NCBI GenBank assembly: GCA_028874195.1
Contig: JAPPLM010000038.1
Coordinates: forward strand, 1 to 36,059
Reading direction: 5' to 3'
Length of the DNA: 36,059 bases
DNA from: Chloroflexota bacterium
GTDB lineage: Bacteria > Chloroflexota > UBA11872 > VXOZ01
The notes under the pieces are model-generated. The model was not told where the DNA came from, ran no database searches, and worked only from the letters and a program-made list of their open reading frames with translations. Both the position numbers and the translations under genes were made by a program. Of the stretch, positions 7,324-14,880 are shown in pieces (within the stretch, counting starts at the first letter, position 1; each line of letters starts with the position of its first letter).

Positions 7324-9249
7324 TTATACGGGATGCCGTCTCCGACCTGAGAAGCCGGTGAGATACCACAGCGTCACATGGCCAAGCTCGGCCACGTTCC
7401 GCCGGAGCTCTTGGTTCTGCCGCTTTACGAGGGTTTTCGCTGCCTGCTGCATGGTGTACACGGCGAACAAGAGACCGATAATTGCCCGCAGCAGCAGCGC
7501 AACCAAGCGGCCGCGCTCCTTGACCAGGAAAGCGTGACGGCTGCGGTGGAAATTCAGGGCGCGGGCGATGAGGTCTTGATCGGCGCTCCGGCTCCGGTGA
7601 TGCAGCACCTGCGCTCCAGGGAAGTAGGCGACGTCCCAGCCCGCTTCCTTGATCCGCCCGCACCAGTCCGTCTCCTCGAAGTACATGAAGAAGCGTGGAT
7701 CGAAGCCGCCCACTGCTTGCATTACTTCCCGCCGCGCGATGAGGCATGCGCCTTCCACCCAATCAACCTTGGCAGCTTGCGCTGCGTCCAGGTCGCGGCA
7801 GTAGAAGCGGCGAAGATCCGGCGTCTCGCCAAACCACCACTGCAGCGGCGTACTCTCCAGGAACGCTGTAGCGAGCGTATATGACCGGCGGCATGACAGC
7901 TGGGTAGTTCCATCCGCTTGGACCAGGTGAGGCCCGACCAGCCCTACGTGCGGCTCATGTGCCAAGTAGTCCTGAATCGCGACAAAGAAGCCGGGCTGAA
8001 CGCTCGCGTCGGGATTGAGGACGACCGCCAATTCTCCCTGGGCGGCGAGCATGCCCTGATTGGCCGCGCGCCCAAAGCCCACATTCGTGGCATTCGTGAT
8101 GAGGCGCACACTAGGAAAGCTCTCCCGCACCGCTGCCGCACTGCCGTCCGCCGAGGCGTTATCCACCACGATCACTTCGCCATCGATGCCGTCGCGCTCC
8201 AGGTCCTCCAAGACCGACCCAGTGGCAGCGGCGAGCAGGTCAGCCACGTTATACGACACGATTACCACGGAGACAGCGCAGGTCGCCGCCGGCAGCGCGC
8301 GAAACTCCTGCCACACGCGGGTGGTGGGGTCTTTCTCTAAAGCGGCGAGGTGCCGGTAGGCGCGCCACTCGTAATAGGCCATGGCCGCGCTGAGCGCGAA
8401 ACCCAGCCAGCCCTCGGCATAGCCCCGCCACGTAAAGAAACGGCGCTTGAAGGCGCGCAGCGGTTGCAGCACGTAGTTGCGCCAGTGCACACGTTGCCCG
8501 ACGAGCCAGAGATGCCGCGCCTCCAGTTGCGCATAGCGCCGCTGCTTGGCGAGGAACTGGCGCACCGAGGAGTAATTGTAATGGGTGAGCCGCTCCGTCA
8601 GGTGTGCGTCAGGCCCATCCAGCAGCACGGTCTCATGGGCAAAGCGGGAAGGATCGTAGCGGCCTTTGGCAACGCGAAACAGCCTGAGTTGGTAGTCGGG
8701 GCTCCACCCGGCATGTTTGACCCAACGTCCTCCAAAGAGATTCTTGCGTGGAATCCAGTACCCGGCAACCGCATCGTCACGCACTGCCGCACATATCTCT
8801 TCCGCCAGGGCCGGTGAAACGCGCTCGTCTGAGTCGATGAAGAGCACCCAGGGAGTCTGCACGTGCGTCAGGGCGAAATTGCGCTGCGCGGCAAAGCTCT
8901 CGAGCCTGCGTTCAACCACGCGCGCGCCGTTCCGCTCGCAGATTGCGCGCGTATCGTCGCTGCTGAAGTCATCCACCACCACGATGCTATCGGCCCAGGC
9001 CAGGGCGGCAAGGCACGGCGCTATTTCGGCTGCTACGTTGCGCGTAAGGACAACGGCGGTTATGCCGGTCAACACATCAGTCGAAGATGGATTCCCGCTT
9101 TCGCGGGAATGACGGATTGAAGTATGCTTCTCTCCCGTGCCGGGATCGCCTGCCGAGGAGGCCTTCTCCCCGGGTAGCGAGTTCGCATCAGGCTCTGCAG
9201 CGGAAGCAAAGGGATGCGTACTCATTGCAGTCTCGAGAGAGCGTGGCAT
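7324..9249 (-). CDS. Fused tandem family 2 glycosyltransferase (two GT2 domains)
   Basis: A 641-residue protein with two complete GT-A domains. The first spans about residues 62-300, starts GITAVVLTRN and has the metal-binding DSD at 139-141. It resembles WaaE/KdtX-type enzymes. The second spans about 325-570, starts SVVIVSYNVADLL, has NPDAS at 412-416 and MYFEETDWCGRI. It resembles rhamnosyltransferases and the neighbouring gene. A hydrophobic stretch near 583-600 may hold it to the membrane. Residues 45-56 are an in-frame translation of the dispersed ATTCCCGC palindrome (HSRESGNP). The start at 9249 leaves only 3 bases after the upstream gene's stop and has GGTGAG upstream, implying translational coupling. 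An alternative start lies at 9225. Confidence 0.88.
   Translation of the reverse strand: MPRSLETAMSTHPFASAAEPDANSLPGEKASSAGDPGTGEKHTSIRHSRESGNPSSTDVLTGITAVVLTRNVAAEIAPCLAALAWADSIVVVDDFSSDDTRAICERNGARVVERRLESFAAQRNFALTHVQTPWVLFIDSDERVSPALAEEICAAVRDDAVAGYWIPRKNLFGGRWVKHAGWSPDYQLRLFRVAKGRYDPSRFAHETVLLDGPDAHLTERLTHYNYSSVRQFLAKQRRYAQLEARHLWLVGQRVHWRNYVLQPLRAFKRRFFTWRGYAEGWLGFALSAAMAYYEWRAYRHLAALEKDPTTRVWQEFRALPAATCAVSVVIVSYNVADLLAAATGSVLEDLERDGIDGEVIVVDNASADGSAAAVRESFPSVRLITNATNVGFGRAANQGMLAAQGELAVVLNPDASVQPGFFVAIQDYLAHEPHVGLVGPHLVQADGTTQLSCRRSYTLATAFLESTPLQWWFGETPDLRRFYCRDLDAAQAAKVDWVEGACLIARREVMQAVGGFDPRFFMYFEETDWCGRIKEAGWDVAYFPGAQVLHHRSRSADQDLIARALNFHRSRHAFLVKERGRLVALLLRAIIGLLFAVYTMQQAAKTLVKRQNQELRRNVAELGHVTLWYLTGFSGRRRHPV
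9086..9116. repeat. ATTCCCGC palindrome inside a glycosyltransferase gene
   Basis: The bases ATTCCCGCTTTCGCGGGAAT form a near-perfect hairpin followed by GACGGA. The same element occurs outside genes at 3165, 17124 and 30719. Here it is read in frame as part of the N-terminal leader of the fused GT2-GT2 protein. Confidence 0.85.
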
Positions 9250-9252
9250 TGG

Positions 9253-10188
9253 CTAGTTCTCACCCTTGAGAGCGAGCGCCAGCACACACAGGCGGCTTTG
9301 CCAACGGTCTTGGTGAATCTGGTCGCGGAAGTGACGCAACCGCTGCGGCAGTTGCGCGGCAAGCTGCCAGAGTATGCCTACCGCCACGATGCATCTGGCG
9401 GCCCATTGATAACGTCTGCTGTAGTGCTTGGCGAAGAGGCGAAAGCGGCTGCGGTGCAACTCCACGAACATGCGTCCGGCCCTTTGTTGCGTGCTCTGGC
9501 CGCCGTGATGGACGACGCGAGCGCCGGGCACGTGCATGATTGCCCAGCCCGCTTGCTTGATACGGCGGCACCAGTCAATCTCCTCGCAGTACATGAAGAA
9601 CTGCTCGTCGAGCAACCCCACGTCGGTAAACGCTTCGCGCCGCACCAACATACACGCCCCCAGGGGATGGTCCATGGCAAAGGGGTGCTCGTAGAGCGTA
9701 AATGGGTAACGCCCGTTCAGACGCGAGTTGAGCAGGCGATGGTTCAGGGGAAAGAAGTCGAGCAACGCCATCGGCAACGTGGGAAAGCGAAAGGCCGCGT
9801 GTTGATACGTGCCGTCGGTGTGAAGCAGAGTCGGCCCCACCACGCCAACCTTTTGATTTGATTCGAGAAAGGACGCTAGTGCATCCAAGGCGCCGGGGAA
9901 AAGCTGGGTGTCCGGGTTGAGCAAGCAGAGAAAGTTGCCGCTCGCAGCTTGCAACCCCTGATTGCACGCCGCGGCAAAACCCCGGTTCTCCGTATTCGCA
10001 ATCACCTGCACGTAGGGAAACTGCGCGCGTACCAGCGCCGCGCTTTCGTCGGCGGAGGCATTGTCCACCACGATGACCTCATCCGGCGGGCGCGGTTCTG
10101 CTGCCACGGACGCCAAACAGTCCGCCAAGAGCGAGCGGGTATTGTACGAGACGATGATTACTGAGAGACGAATCCGACCCACCTCCAT
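9253..10188 (-). CDS. Glycosyltransferase family 2, rhamnosyltransferase-like
   Basis: A 311-residue GT-A enzyme. It starts LSVIIVSYNTRSLL, then PDEVIVVDNASADES (nucleotide-binding region), NRGFAAACNQGL, LCLLNPDTQ as the DxD-equivalent, and FFMYCEEIDWCRRIKQAGW near residue 210. This is the WbbL/rhamnosyltransferase-like pattern, probably using an NDP-sugar to extend a polysaccharide. It is clearly related to the second half of the downstream fused protein, so the two probably arose by duplication. The C-terminal ~60 residues are basic and amphipathic. It is the first gene of the minus-strand glycosyltransferase run. Confidence 0.9.
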   Translation of the reverse strand: MEVGRIRLSVIIVSYNTRSLLADCLASVAAEPRPPDEVIVVDNASADESAALVRAQFPYVQVIANTENRGFAAACNQGLQAASGNFLCLLNPDTQLFPGALDALASFLESNQKVGVVGPTLLHTDGTYQHAAFRFPTLPMALLDFFPLNHRLLNSRLNGRYPFTLYEHPFAMDHPLGACMLVRREAFTDVGLLDEQFFMYCEEIDWCRRIKQAGWAIMHVPGARVVHHGGQSTQQRAGRMFVELHRSRFRLFAKHYSRRYQWAARCIVAVGILWQLAAQLPQRLRHFRDQIHQDRWQSRLCVLALALKGEN

Positions 10189-10342
10189 GCCGCCGCGTGT
10201 TGCCTCTTCCTAAACTGCAAACGAGTTTGAAGCCCCGCTCGTAGTGAACCGAGTTGCCTTCCGGCCCGCTGCTATGCTTTGCGGCAGGGCCTTAGAGCCT
10301 GTTTACGTTCTTCCCAGATGAAGTTTGCATAGCAGATGGAAG

Positions 10343-10375
10343 CCGTTCGTACTTCGACAAGCTCAGCACGAACGG
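10343..10375. repeat. Dispersed TCGAAG-type palindromic repeat
   Basis: CCGTTCG arm, ACTTCGACAAGCTCAGC core and CGAACGG arm form a hairpin. It is the cleanest palindromic copy of this family in the window. Confidence 0.85.
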
Positions 10376-10405
10376 CGATTCGCCAACTTTTCACGGTCCT
10401 ATCTA

Positions 10406-10430
10406 CCCTTCGACAGGCTCAGGGCGAACG
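10406..10430. repeat. Dispersed TCGACAGG-type repeat variant
   Basis: CCCTTCGACAGGCTCAGGGC followed by GAACG. This is the 'CCCTTCGACAGGCTCAGGG' variant, also seen at 26177-26203 (reverse orientation) and 32616-32643. Confidence 0.8.
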
Positions 10431-10465
10431 TTACGCGCCCAGACAAGAAGATTGCAAACAGGCTC

Positions 10466-11797
10466 TTAGCGCACGAGACGCCGGAACGGTTCGCGCTTCG
10501 TCTCGGCTTCCAGCAACGTATCAAGCTCTCCGGCCAAGCCGCGTTTCACGACTTCCAATGACTCCGCGACAGCCGCAGCCGTAAGCGCAATGTCCTCATC
10601 ACTGTGCGCCAGCGTAGCCGTGAACGTCATGTGACAGAAGATTCCGCGCTTAATCATTTCCTGGATAAACAGCGTTTCAATGGGTTTCTTCAGGACGGGG
10701 TCCGACAGGTCGAATGCCAACGTCGGCAGGGTATGGACGCCGTTAACCGAAGCCTTTACGCCCACCGCATCTATCGCTCCCTGCAGCGCGGCTTTCACCT
10801 TCCCACCGATTTCCTTGAAACGCGCCGGGCCGTCGCGCCGCTTCAGTTCGCCAATGGTCGCGATTGACGCAGCCAAGCCGACGGTCTCGCTCCAGTACGA
10901 ACTGGACACAAACATGCGGCCGGCGGGCTCCATGGCCTCCCGGGAACCCACCACACAGCCCATGGCGTAGCCGTTCGACATGGACTTGGCAAACGTGGAC
11001 ATGTCGGGCGTAACGCCGAGCCACTCCTGCGCGCTGCCGAGGGAAAGCCGCCACCCTGACGACACTTCGTCGAGGATGAAGAGCGCGTCATTGGCGTGAC
11101 ACATGGCCTTAACCGCTTCCAGGTAGCCCGGTGCAGGCGGCTCAGACCGCATCGGCTCCATCATCACCGCCGCGACCTCACCCTTGTGCTCCGCGAATGC
11201 CTTCTCTAGGCTATCAAGATCGCCATAGGTGAAGGGGACTGCGGTGCCTGCCAGCGCCCGTGGCACGCCGATGGGCTCAATACCCGCGAAGGGGAATTCA
11301 TCGGTTTCCGGGTCGGCGAGGTAGTTGGCCGATTGGTACCAGTCGTGCCAGCCGTGGTAGCCGGAGAACAGAATCTTGTCTTTGCCGGTGGTGCCGCGCG
11401 CGATGCGCACGGCCACTGCGCACGCCTCCCCGCCGCCCTTGGTGTAGCGCACCATCTCCGCGCTGGGGATGGTGTCCACCAAGATCTCGGCGAGCTCGAT
11501 CTCCAGCGGACTATTCAAGCTGTACAGGCTGCCCTTGTCGATCTGCTCTTTGACGGCGGCGTCCACCACGTCGTCGGCGTGACCGAGGATGATGGCCGTC
11601 ACGGCGTTCACCCAGTCGATGTACTCGTTGCCGTCAACGTCGGTGAAGCGGGCGCCCTTGGCGTGCGCGGCGTAGATGGGGCTTACGGGATGCGCGAAAC
11701 TACTCGCCCGCCGGCTGATGAGTTGCGTCCTGCCGGGAATGAGCCGGTCGGCCTTTGCGTAGAGGTCAAGAGACCGCTGAACTTTGCTCTGCGTCAT
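10466..11797 (-). CDS. Class III PLP-dependent aminotransferase, glutamate-1-semialdehyde aminomutase-like
   Basis: A 443-residue fold-type I PLP enzyme. It has the substrate-loop equivalent YTKGGGEACAVAVRIAR (120-134), GYHGWHDWYQ (146-155), the PLP-ring Asp in ILDEVSSGWR (D243) and the Schiff-base lysine in TFAKSMSNGYAMG (K271). These blocks match aminotransferase class III, closest in style to glutamate-1-semialdehyde 2,1-aminomutases. The usual hemL motifs are altered (GGG in place of NSGTEA), and no heme genes are near, so I do not call it hemL. It may be an omega-amino-acid or other aminotransferase or aminomutase. Its last codons abut the MITE-like element. It runs divergently from sodC. 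Confidence 0.88.
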   Translation of the reverse strand: MTQSKVQRSLDLYAKADRLIPGRTQLISRRASSFAHPVSPIYAAHAKGARFTDVDGNEYIDWVNAVTAIILGHADDVVDAAVKEQIDKGSLYSLNSPLEIELAEILVDTIPSAEMVRYTKGGGEACAVAVRIARGTTGKDKILFSGYHGWHDWYQSANYLADPETDEFPFAGIEPIGVPRALAGTAVPFTYGDLDSLEKAFAEHKGEVAAVMMEPMRSEPPAPGYLEAVKAMCHANDALFILDEVSSGWRLSLGSAQEWLGVTPDMSTFAKSMSNGYAMGCVVGSREAMEPAGRMFVSSSYWSETVGLAASIATIGELKRRDGPARFKEIGGKVKAALQGAIDAVGVKASVNGVHTLPTLAFDLSDPVLKKPIETLFIQEMIKRGIFCHMTFTATLAHSDEDIALTAAAVAESLEVVKRGLAGELDTLLEAETKREPFRRLVR

Positions 11798-12218
11798 GAC
11801 TTGCGCTACCCCCTCGCCGGTAATTGGGTGGGCTTGGTTCTTGTCGTCTTGACCGCCAATGGCGAACCCTCACTGCTGCGCCGCAGCCGTCATTTCCTCG
11901 TTGAGGCGCTGGGAGGACGTACCGTGAATACTCACCGTCATCCACTTAGAGGCCGTTGGAGTTACTCACGTAAACGCGCGGCTCCCTTTGAGCACTGCTG
12001 CAAGTCTAACCAACAGGCTCAGTCTACCACTTAGGGTGTCCTGTACGCGTTGTCGGCCATGCGGCTGATGGAAGTCTTCCGAGGTGGACGTCTTGCCCGC
12101 CTGCGTTAGCAATAGCAACCTGAGAGCAACGTCTGCAGGGCCACTGGTGCTTTTCCAAAGAGTCAGTGTTCTGTAGAATAGTTGTGTGGCAGTCGAAAAC
12201 TTGTGAAAGGAAAGTAGG
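11798..12218. other. Divergent intergenic region between aminotransferase and sodC
   Basis: About 420 bases that should hold the promoters of both flanking genes. A possible -10 element TAGAAT at 12174-12179 lies ahead of sodC, with no good -35. No gene or dispersed repeat is seen. Confidence 0.4.
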
Positions 12219-12776
12219 ATGCAGACTTTGCGCAATGTCGCGCCTCTTATGCTTCTAGCGGGGGCAATGTTGCTTCTGACAGGATGTTCGGTCCAAGTCC
12301 AAGAGGCGCCAAGCGTACCGTTGGCGGTAGGCGAGACTGCAACGGCTACCATGGCCGGGCCGGACGGTGCCGCGGTAGGCACGGTCACCTTGACTCAAGG
12401 GCACCATGGCGTCATCATCGCGGCAGAATTGACCGGACTGACCCCGGGCGGGCACGGCTTCCACATTCATGAGGTGGGAAGCTGCACGCCGGACTTCACG
12501 GCGGCCGGTGGGCACTTTGCGCCGCGAGGGCACGGGCATGGATACGATCATGAAGGCGGTGTTCACGCCGGCGATCTACCGAACATCTTTGCGGCAGCCG
12601 ACGGCACCGTCCGCGCTGATGTCTTCACCAGCGCTGTCACACTAACGGCAGGCGCTGTTCATTCGCTCTTCGACGAGGACGGCTCCGCGATCATCATCCA
12701 CGAGAAGCCCGACACCTACGGTGATGACCCCGCCGCCGGCGCCCGTATCGCTTGCGGGGTAATCAAGCGAAACTGA
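12219..12776 (+). CDS. sodC: Cu/Zn superoxide dismutase lipoprotein
   Basis: A 185-residue exported enzyme that converts superoxide to oxygen and hydrogen peroxide outside the cytoplasm. A signal peptide with lipobox LLTGC ends at C23, so it is probably membrane-anchored. Metal ligands follow the family order: H82 and H84 in GFHIHEVGSC, H99 in GGHFAP, H116 and D119 in GGVHAGDLPN, and H161. C89 and C179 can form the structural disulfide, and R176 is the active-site guide arginine. The segment between H99 and H116 is unusual: it reads GHGHGYDHEGG instead of the normal HGGP. AAAGGAAAGTAGG just upstream supports the ATG at 12219. Confidence 0.95.
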   Translation: MQTLRNVAPLMLLAGAMLLLTGCSVQVQEAPSVPLAVGETATATMAGPDGAAVGTVTLTQGHHGVIIAAELTGLTPGGHGFHIHEVGSCTPDFTAAGGHFAPRGHGHGYDHEGGVHAGDLPNIFAAADGTVRADVFTSAVTLTAGAVHSLFDEDGSAIIIHEKPDTYGDDPAAGARIACGVIKRN

Positions 12777-12848
12777 GCGCGCGCTGCTTAAGCGGCTGCC
12801 CGCTCACCCCGGAGGCCTCCGCACAACCCGGGCCGACAGGCGAAAAGA

Positions 12849-12884
12849 CCCCCTCTCCCTGGGGGAGATCTCCGGGGTGAGGGG
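12849..12884. repeat. Hairpin-forming CCCTCTCCC/GGGGTGAGGGG repeat
   Basis: CCCCCTCTCCCTGGGGGAGA followed by TCTCCGGGGTGAGGGG has several self-complementary blocks. It lies between the convergent ends of sodC and the next minus-strand gene. It may be a dispersed repeat and may also help end transcripts. Confidence 0.45.
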
Positions 12885-12961
12885 AAAATCTGTGCCTTCT
12901 CCTGGTAGCGATACCACTGAACAGGGAGCACAAATAGTGTTGCCCATGCTTGGGTGGACGC

Positions 12962-13684
12962 TCACGGGCTTTTCGGGGCCGTAAAAACGGCGCGGGCAGA
13001 AATGAGTTGCGCGGCGTAAAACTGCGCATCCTCGCTGTCGCTCGCCTCTAGAGCGGCAACGGCGGACTGAAACGCGATCTCACCACACTCCCTTTGACCG
13101 GCAAGCTGCTTGGTCAGTCCGACATATCCTTCCAGCATCAGACGGCCCTCCGGGTCTGTACCGTGCTCGCGATTGTAGGCAAGCGCCGCTGCGAATACGC
13201 TCAGCGCTTCCGCATATTGCCTGTCCGCCATGAGATGAGCGCCCAGATACCAATACGTGAAGGCGAGTTGCGCGGCGGTCGGGTCGAGTTCATGGAGCTG
13301 GCGCACGCTATAGCGAGCGAACATGAGGCCTTGCCGCCGCTGCTCCGGCGTAATGGCTATCCCCGGCTCGTCCCAGCCGGGCCATGTGAATGAGGCGACA
13401 TTCGTCGCCATGCGCTTGGCCGCAAATCGGACCTCTCTCGCCGCGGCATCGTCCTTCGCATCGAGCGCCAGCGCAGCGGCCAAGCAGTAGTGAATGCCGC
13501 CATGGCCAAAGTGAAGCACCTGCGCGATAGACTTCGCCTTGTGGTAGCAATCGGGGATGAGGTTCTCGAAAGTCAGGGATAATGCCTGCGCATCTCCCAA
13601 TCCAAGCACGTATGCGCTGGCCGCTAGCAGGTCCTCCTCTGTGGCGAGGGTCTGGACCGCTGCATAAACCTCTTCGCGTGTCAT
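12962..13684 (-). CDS. Hypothetical helical (TPR-like) protein
   Basis: A 240-residue protein I do not recognise. It is largely alpha-helical, with Ala-rich helix pairs such as QLAFTYWYLGAHLMADRQYAEALSVFAAALAY around 145-175 that look like tetratricopeptide-type repeats. No signal peptide, catalytic motif or membrane segment is visible. Composition matches its neighbours. The ribosome site is weak, so the exact start is uncertain. It is isolated, and its function is unknown. Confidence 0.65.
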   Translation of the reverse strand: MTREEVYAAVQTLATEEDLLAASAYVLGLGDAQALSLTFENLIPDCYHKAKSIAQVLHFGHGGIHYCLAAALALDAKDDAAAREVRFAAKRMATNVASFTWPGWDEPGIAITPEQRRQGLMFARYSVRQLHELDPTAAQLAFTYWYLGAHLMADRQYAEALSVFAAALAYNREHGTDPEGRLMLEGYVGLTKQLAGQRECGEIAFQSAVAALEASDSEDAQFYAAQLISARAVFTAPKSP

Positions 13685-13991
13685 AAGGTGCAGTAGCCTT
13701 ATGGTTCTTTCGATTAAGAGTTACTCAATTGTCCCAGCACACAGGCAGTCTCTTATTGGTCGACGTCTTGAATGAGGACACTAGTAGTGTAGCGCGGCGG
13801 CTTTTCACCCGCTCGCGAGTGCGCAGACCGGTACAGAAGTCGCAATTGGCTTCGTTCACTCCTGTATTGCCTGTTTGAATCGAGACAAGCCGAGGATGCA
13901 AGCCTTAGCTTGCAAATAGTCGTTTCCCAGGCTACGGCGCGCATACTACAGTGACAGCAACGAATTCTATCGTATTGAGATAGAACAAACC
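13685..13991. other. Intergenic region without recognised features
   Basis: About 300 bases between divergent genes. I see no gene, no repeat of the dispersed families and no clear promoter. Confidence 0.4.
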
Positions 13992-14711
13992 GTGCAGCCC
14001 CTTGAAAAGACCCACAACCTCCGCCACACGTATGCCGACGGCATGCAGGTTCACCTGGCCGGGTGCGACCTTGCCATCTGGCCTAAGGACCGCGTAGCAG
14101 TGGTCGGTGCAAATGGCGCGGGCAAGAGCACCCTCTTCCTGCTGCTCGGCATGCTGCGTCCCAGCGACGGGGCAGTTCAGGTGCTGGGGCACGATCCTGC
14201 CGCGGACTTCCCCAAGATTCGCCAAAGCATCGGCGTCGTCCTGCAGAACGTGGAGTACCAGATTCTCGCCCCGACCGTCTGGTAAGACATTTCTTTCTCA
14301 CCTCGAAACTACGGCCTGCCGGCGGAGGAAGTCGCGCGTCTCACGGACGCCGTGATGGAGACGCTCCGCATTGCCCATCTGGCGGACAAGGTCCCGCATT
14401 ACCTGTCTGCCGGTTAAAAGCGCCGCGTGGCGCTGGCAGGCGCGTTGGTAATGCAACCGGAGTTACTGGTGCTGGACGGACAGCGCGGCATCGTGTGCCG
14501 CTACTGCGTGGAAGACCGCTTCGAGCAGGACGAGATGCTGCGCGAGGCCAATGTCGCACCGCCGATCCTCAGCGAGCTCTTTGGCGAGTTGCGCCAGCGC
14601 GGCGTTAACGCCAAGACGCCGGTCACGGTCTCCCAAGCTGCCAAAAACCTCTTGGCGTTGATTCGCGACGGCAACGGGCGCTCAGAGGACACATCCACCC
14701 CTAGGTCGTAG
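13992..14711 (+). pseudogene. Broken CbiO/EcfA-like ABC transporter ATPase
   Basis: Translation in a single frame gives most of a cobalt/energy-coupling-factor ABC ATPase. It has Walker A GANGAGKST, Q-loop VVLQNVEYQILAPTVW, and a signature region reading YLSAG-stop-KRRVALAGAL. Two in-frame TAA codons interrupt it: one at 14283-14285 where VW[E]D is expected, and one at 14416-14418 where SGG[Q]KRR is expected. After LLVLD the Walker B glutamate, D-loop and H-loop region is missing. The frame instead continues into a CbiO-like C-terminal tail (DEMLREANVAPPILSELFGEL), so an internal deletion is likely. Three independent lesions indicate a dead gene. The frame begins with GTG at 13992 and has no clear ribosome site. 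No permease partner remains beside it. Confidence 0.85.
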
Positions 14712-14807
14712 CGCTTCGGGCACTAGCCTTGACCTACGCCTCCTGCAAGGGCGCTGCACCATGAGAATAATGCGCCAAATGGTGTGAACTATTGCTCCTT
14801 CGAACTC

Positions 14808-14835
14808 TTGACACTGTGAATATTAGGTATATACT
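14808..14835 (+). promoter_or_regulatory. Sigma70-type promoter of the first solute-binding protein gene
   Basis: TTGACA at 14808-14813 and TATACT at 14830-14835 are separated by 16 bases. This is close to consensus and is the best promoter in the window. It would direct a leader of about 40 bases to the gene at 14881. Confidence 0.7.
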
Positions 14836-14849
14836 CACAGTGTACTGTG
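14812..14849. promoter_or_regulatory. Dyad operator overlapping the promoter
   Basis: A perfect inverted repeat CACTGTGA-N15-TCACAGTG (14812-14819 and 14835-14842) begins in the -35 box and ends just past the -10 box. A second palindrome, CACAGTGTACTGTG (14836-14849), shares the right arm. Repressor binding here would block RNA polymerase. The regulator is not in the window. Confidence 0.6.
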
Positions 14850-14880
14850 TTGGCATACCTCAATTGACTGGAGGTAATAG

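Larger units (their letters stand above)
10291..10469. mobile_element. MITE-like non-coding element with 14-bp terminal inverted repeats
   Basis: CTTAGAGCCTGTTT at 10291-10304 is repeated inverted at 10456-10469 with one mismatch, enclosing about 180 bases without a gene. Inside are two TCGAAG-type palindromes (10343-10375 and 10406-10430). The right end supplies the stop codon of the aminotransferase (TAA at 10466-10468). This is the layout of a miniature inverted-repeat element. I see no target duplication, so the call is tentative. Confidence 0.5.

Noticed and set aside
10466-11797. Naming the aminotransferase hemL
   Set aside because: The fold matches, but the substrate-loop motif differs from glutamate-1-semialdehyde aminomutase and no heme genes are near.
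14283-14418. The two in-frame TAA codons of the ABC ATPase as recoded stops
   Set aside because: They replace different residues (Glu and Gln), no recoding signal is seen, and the Walker B region is also missing, so decay is the simpler explanation.
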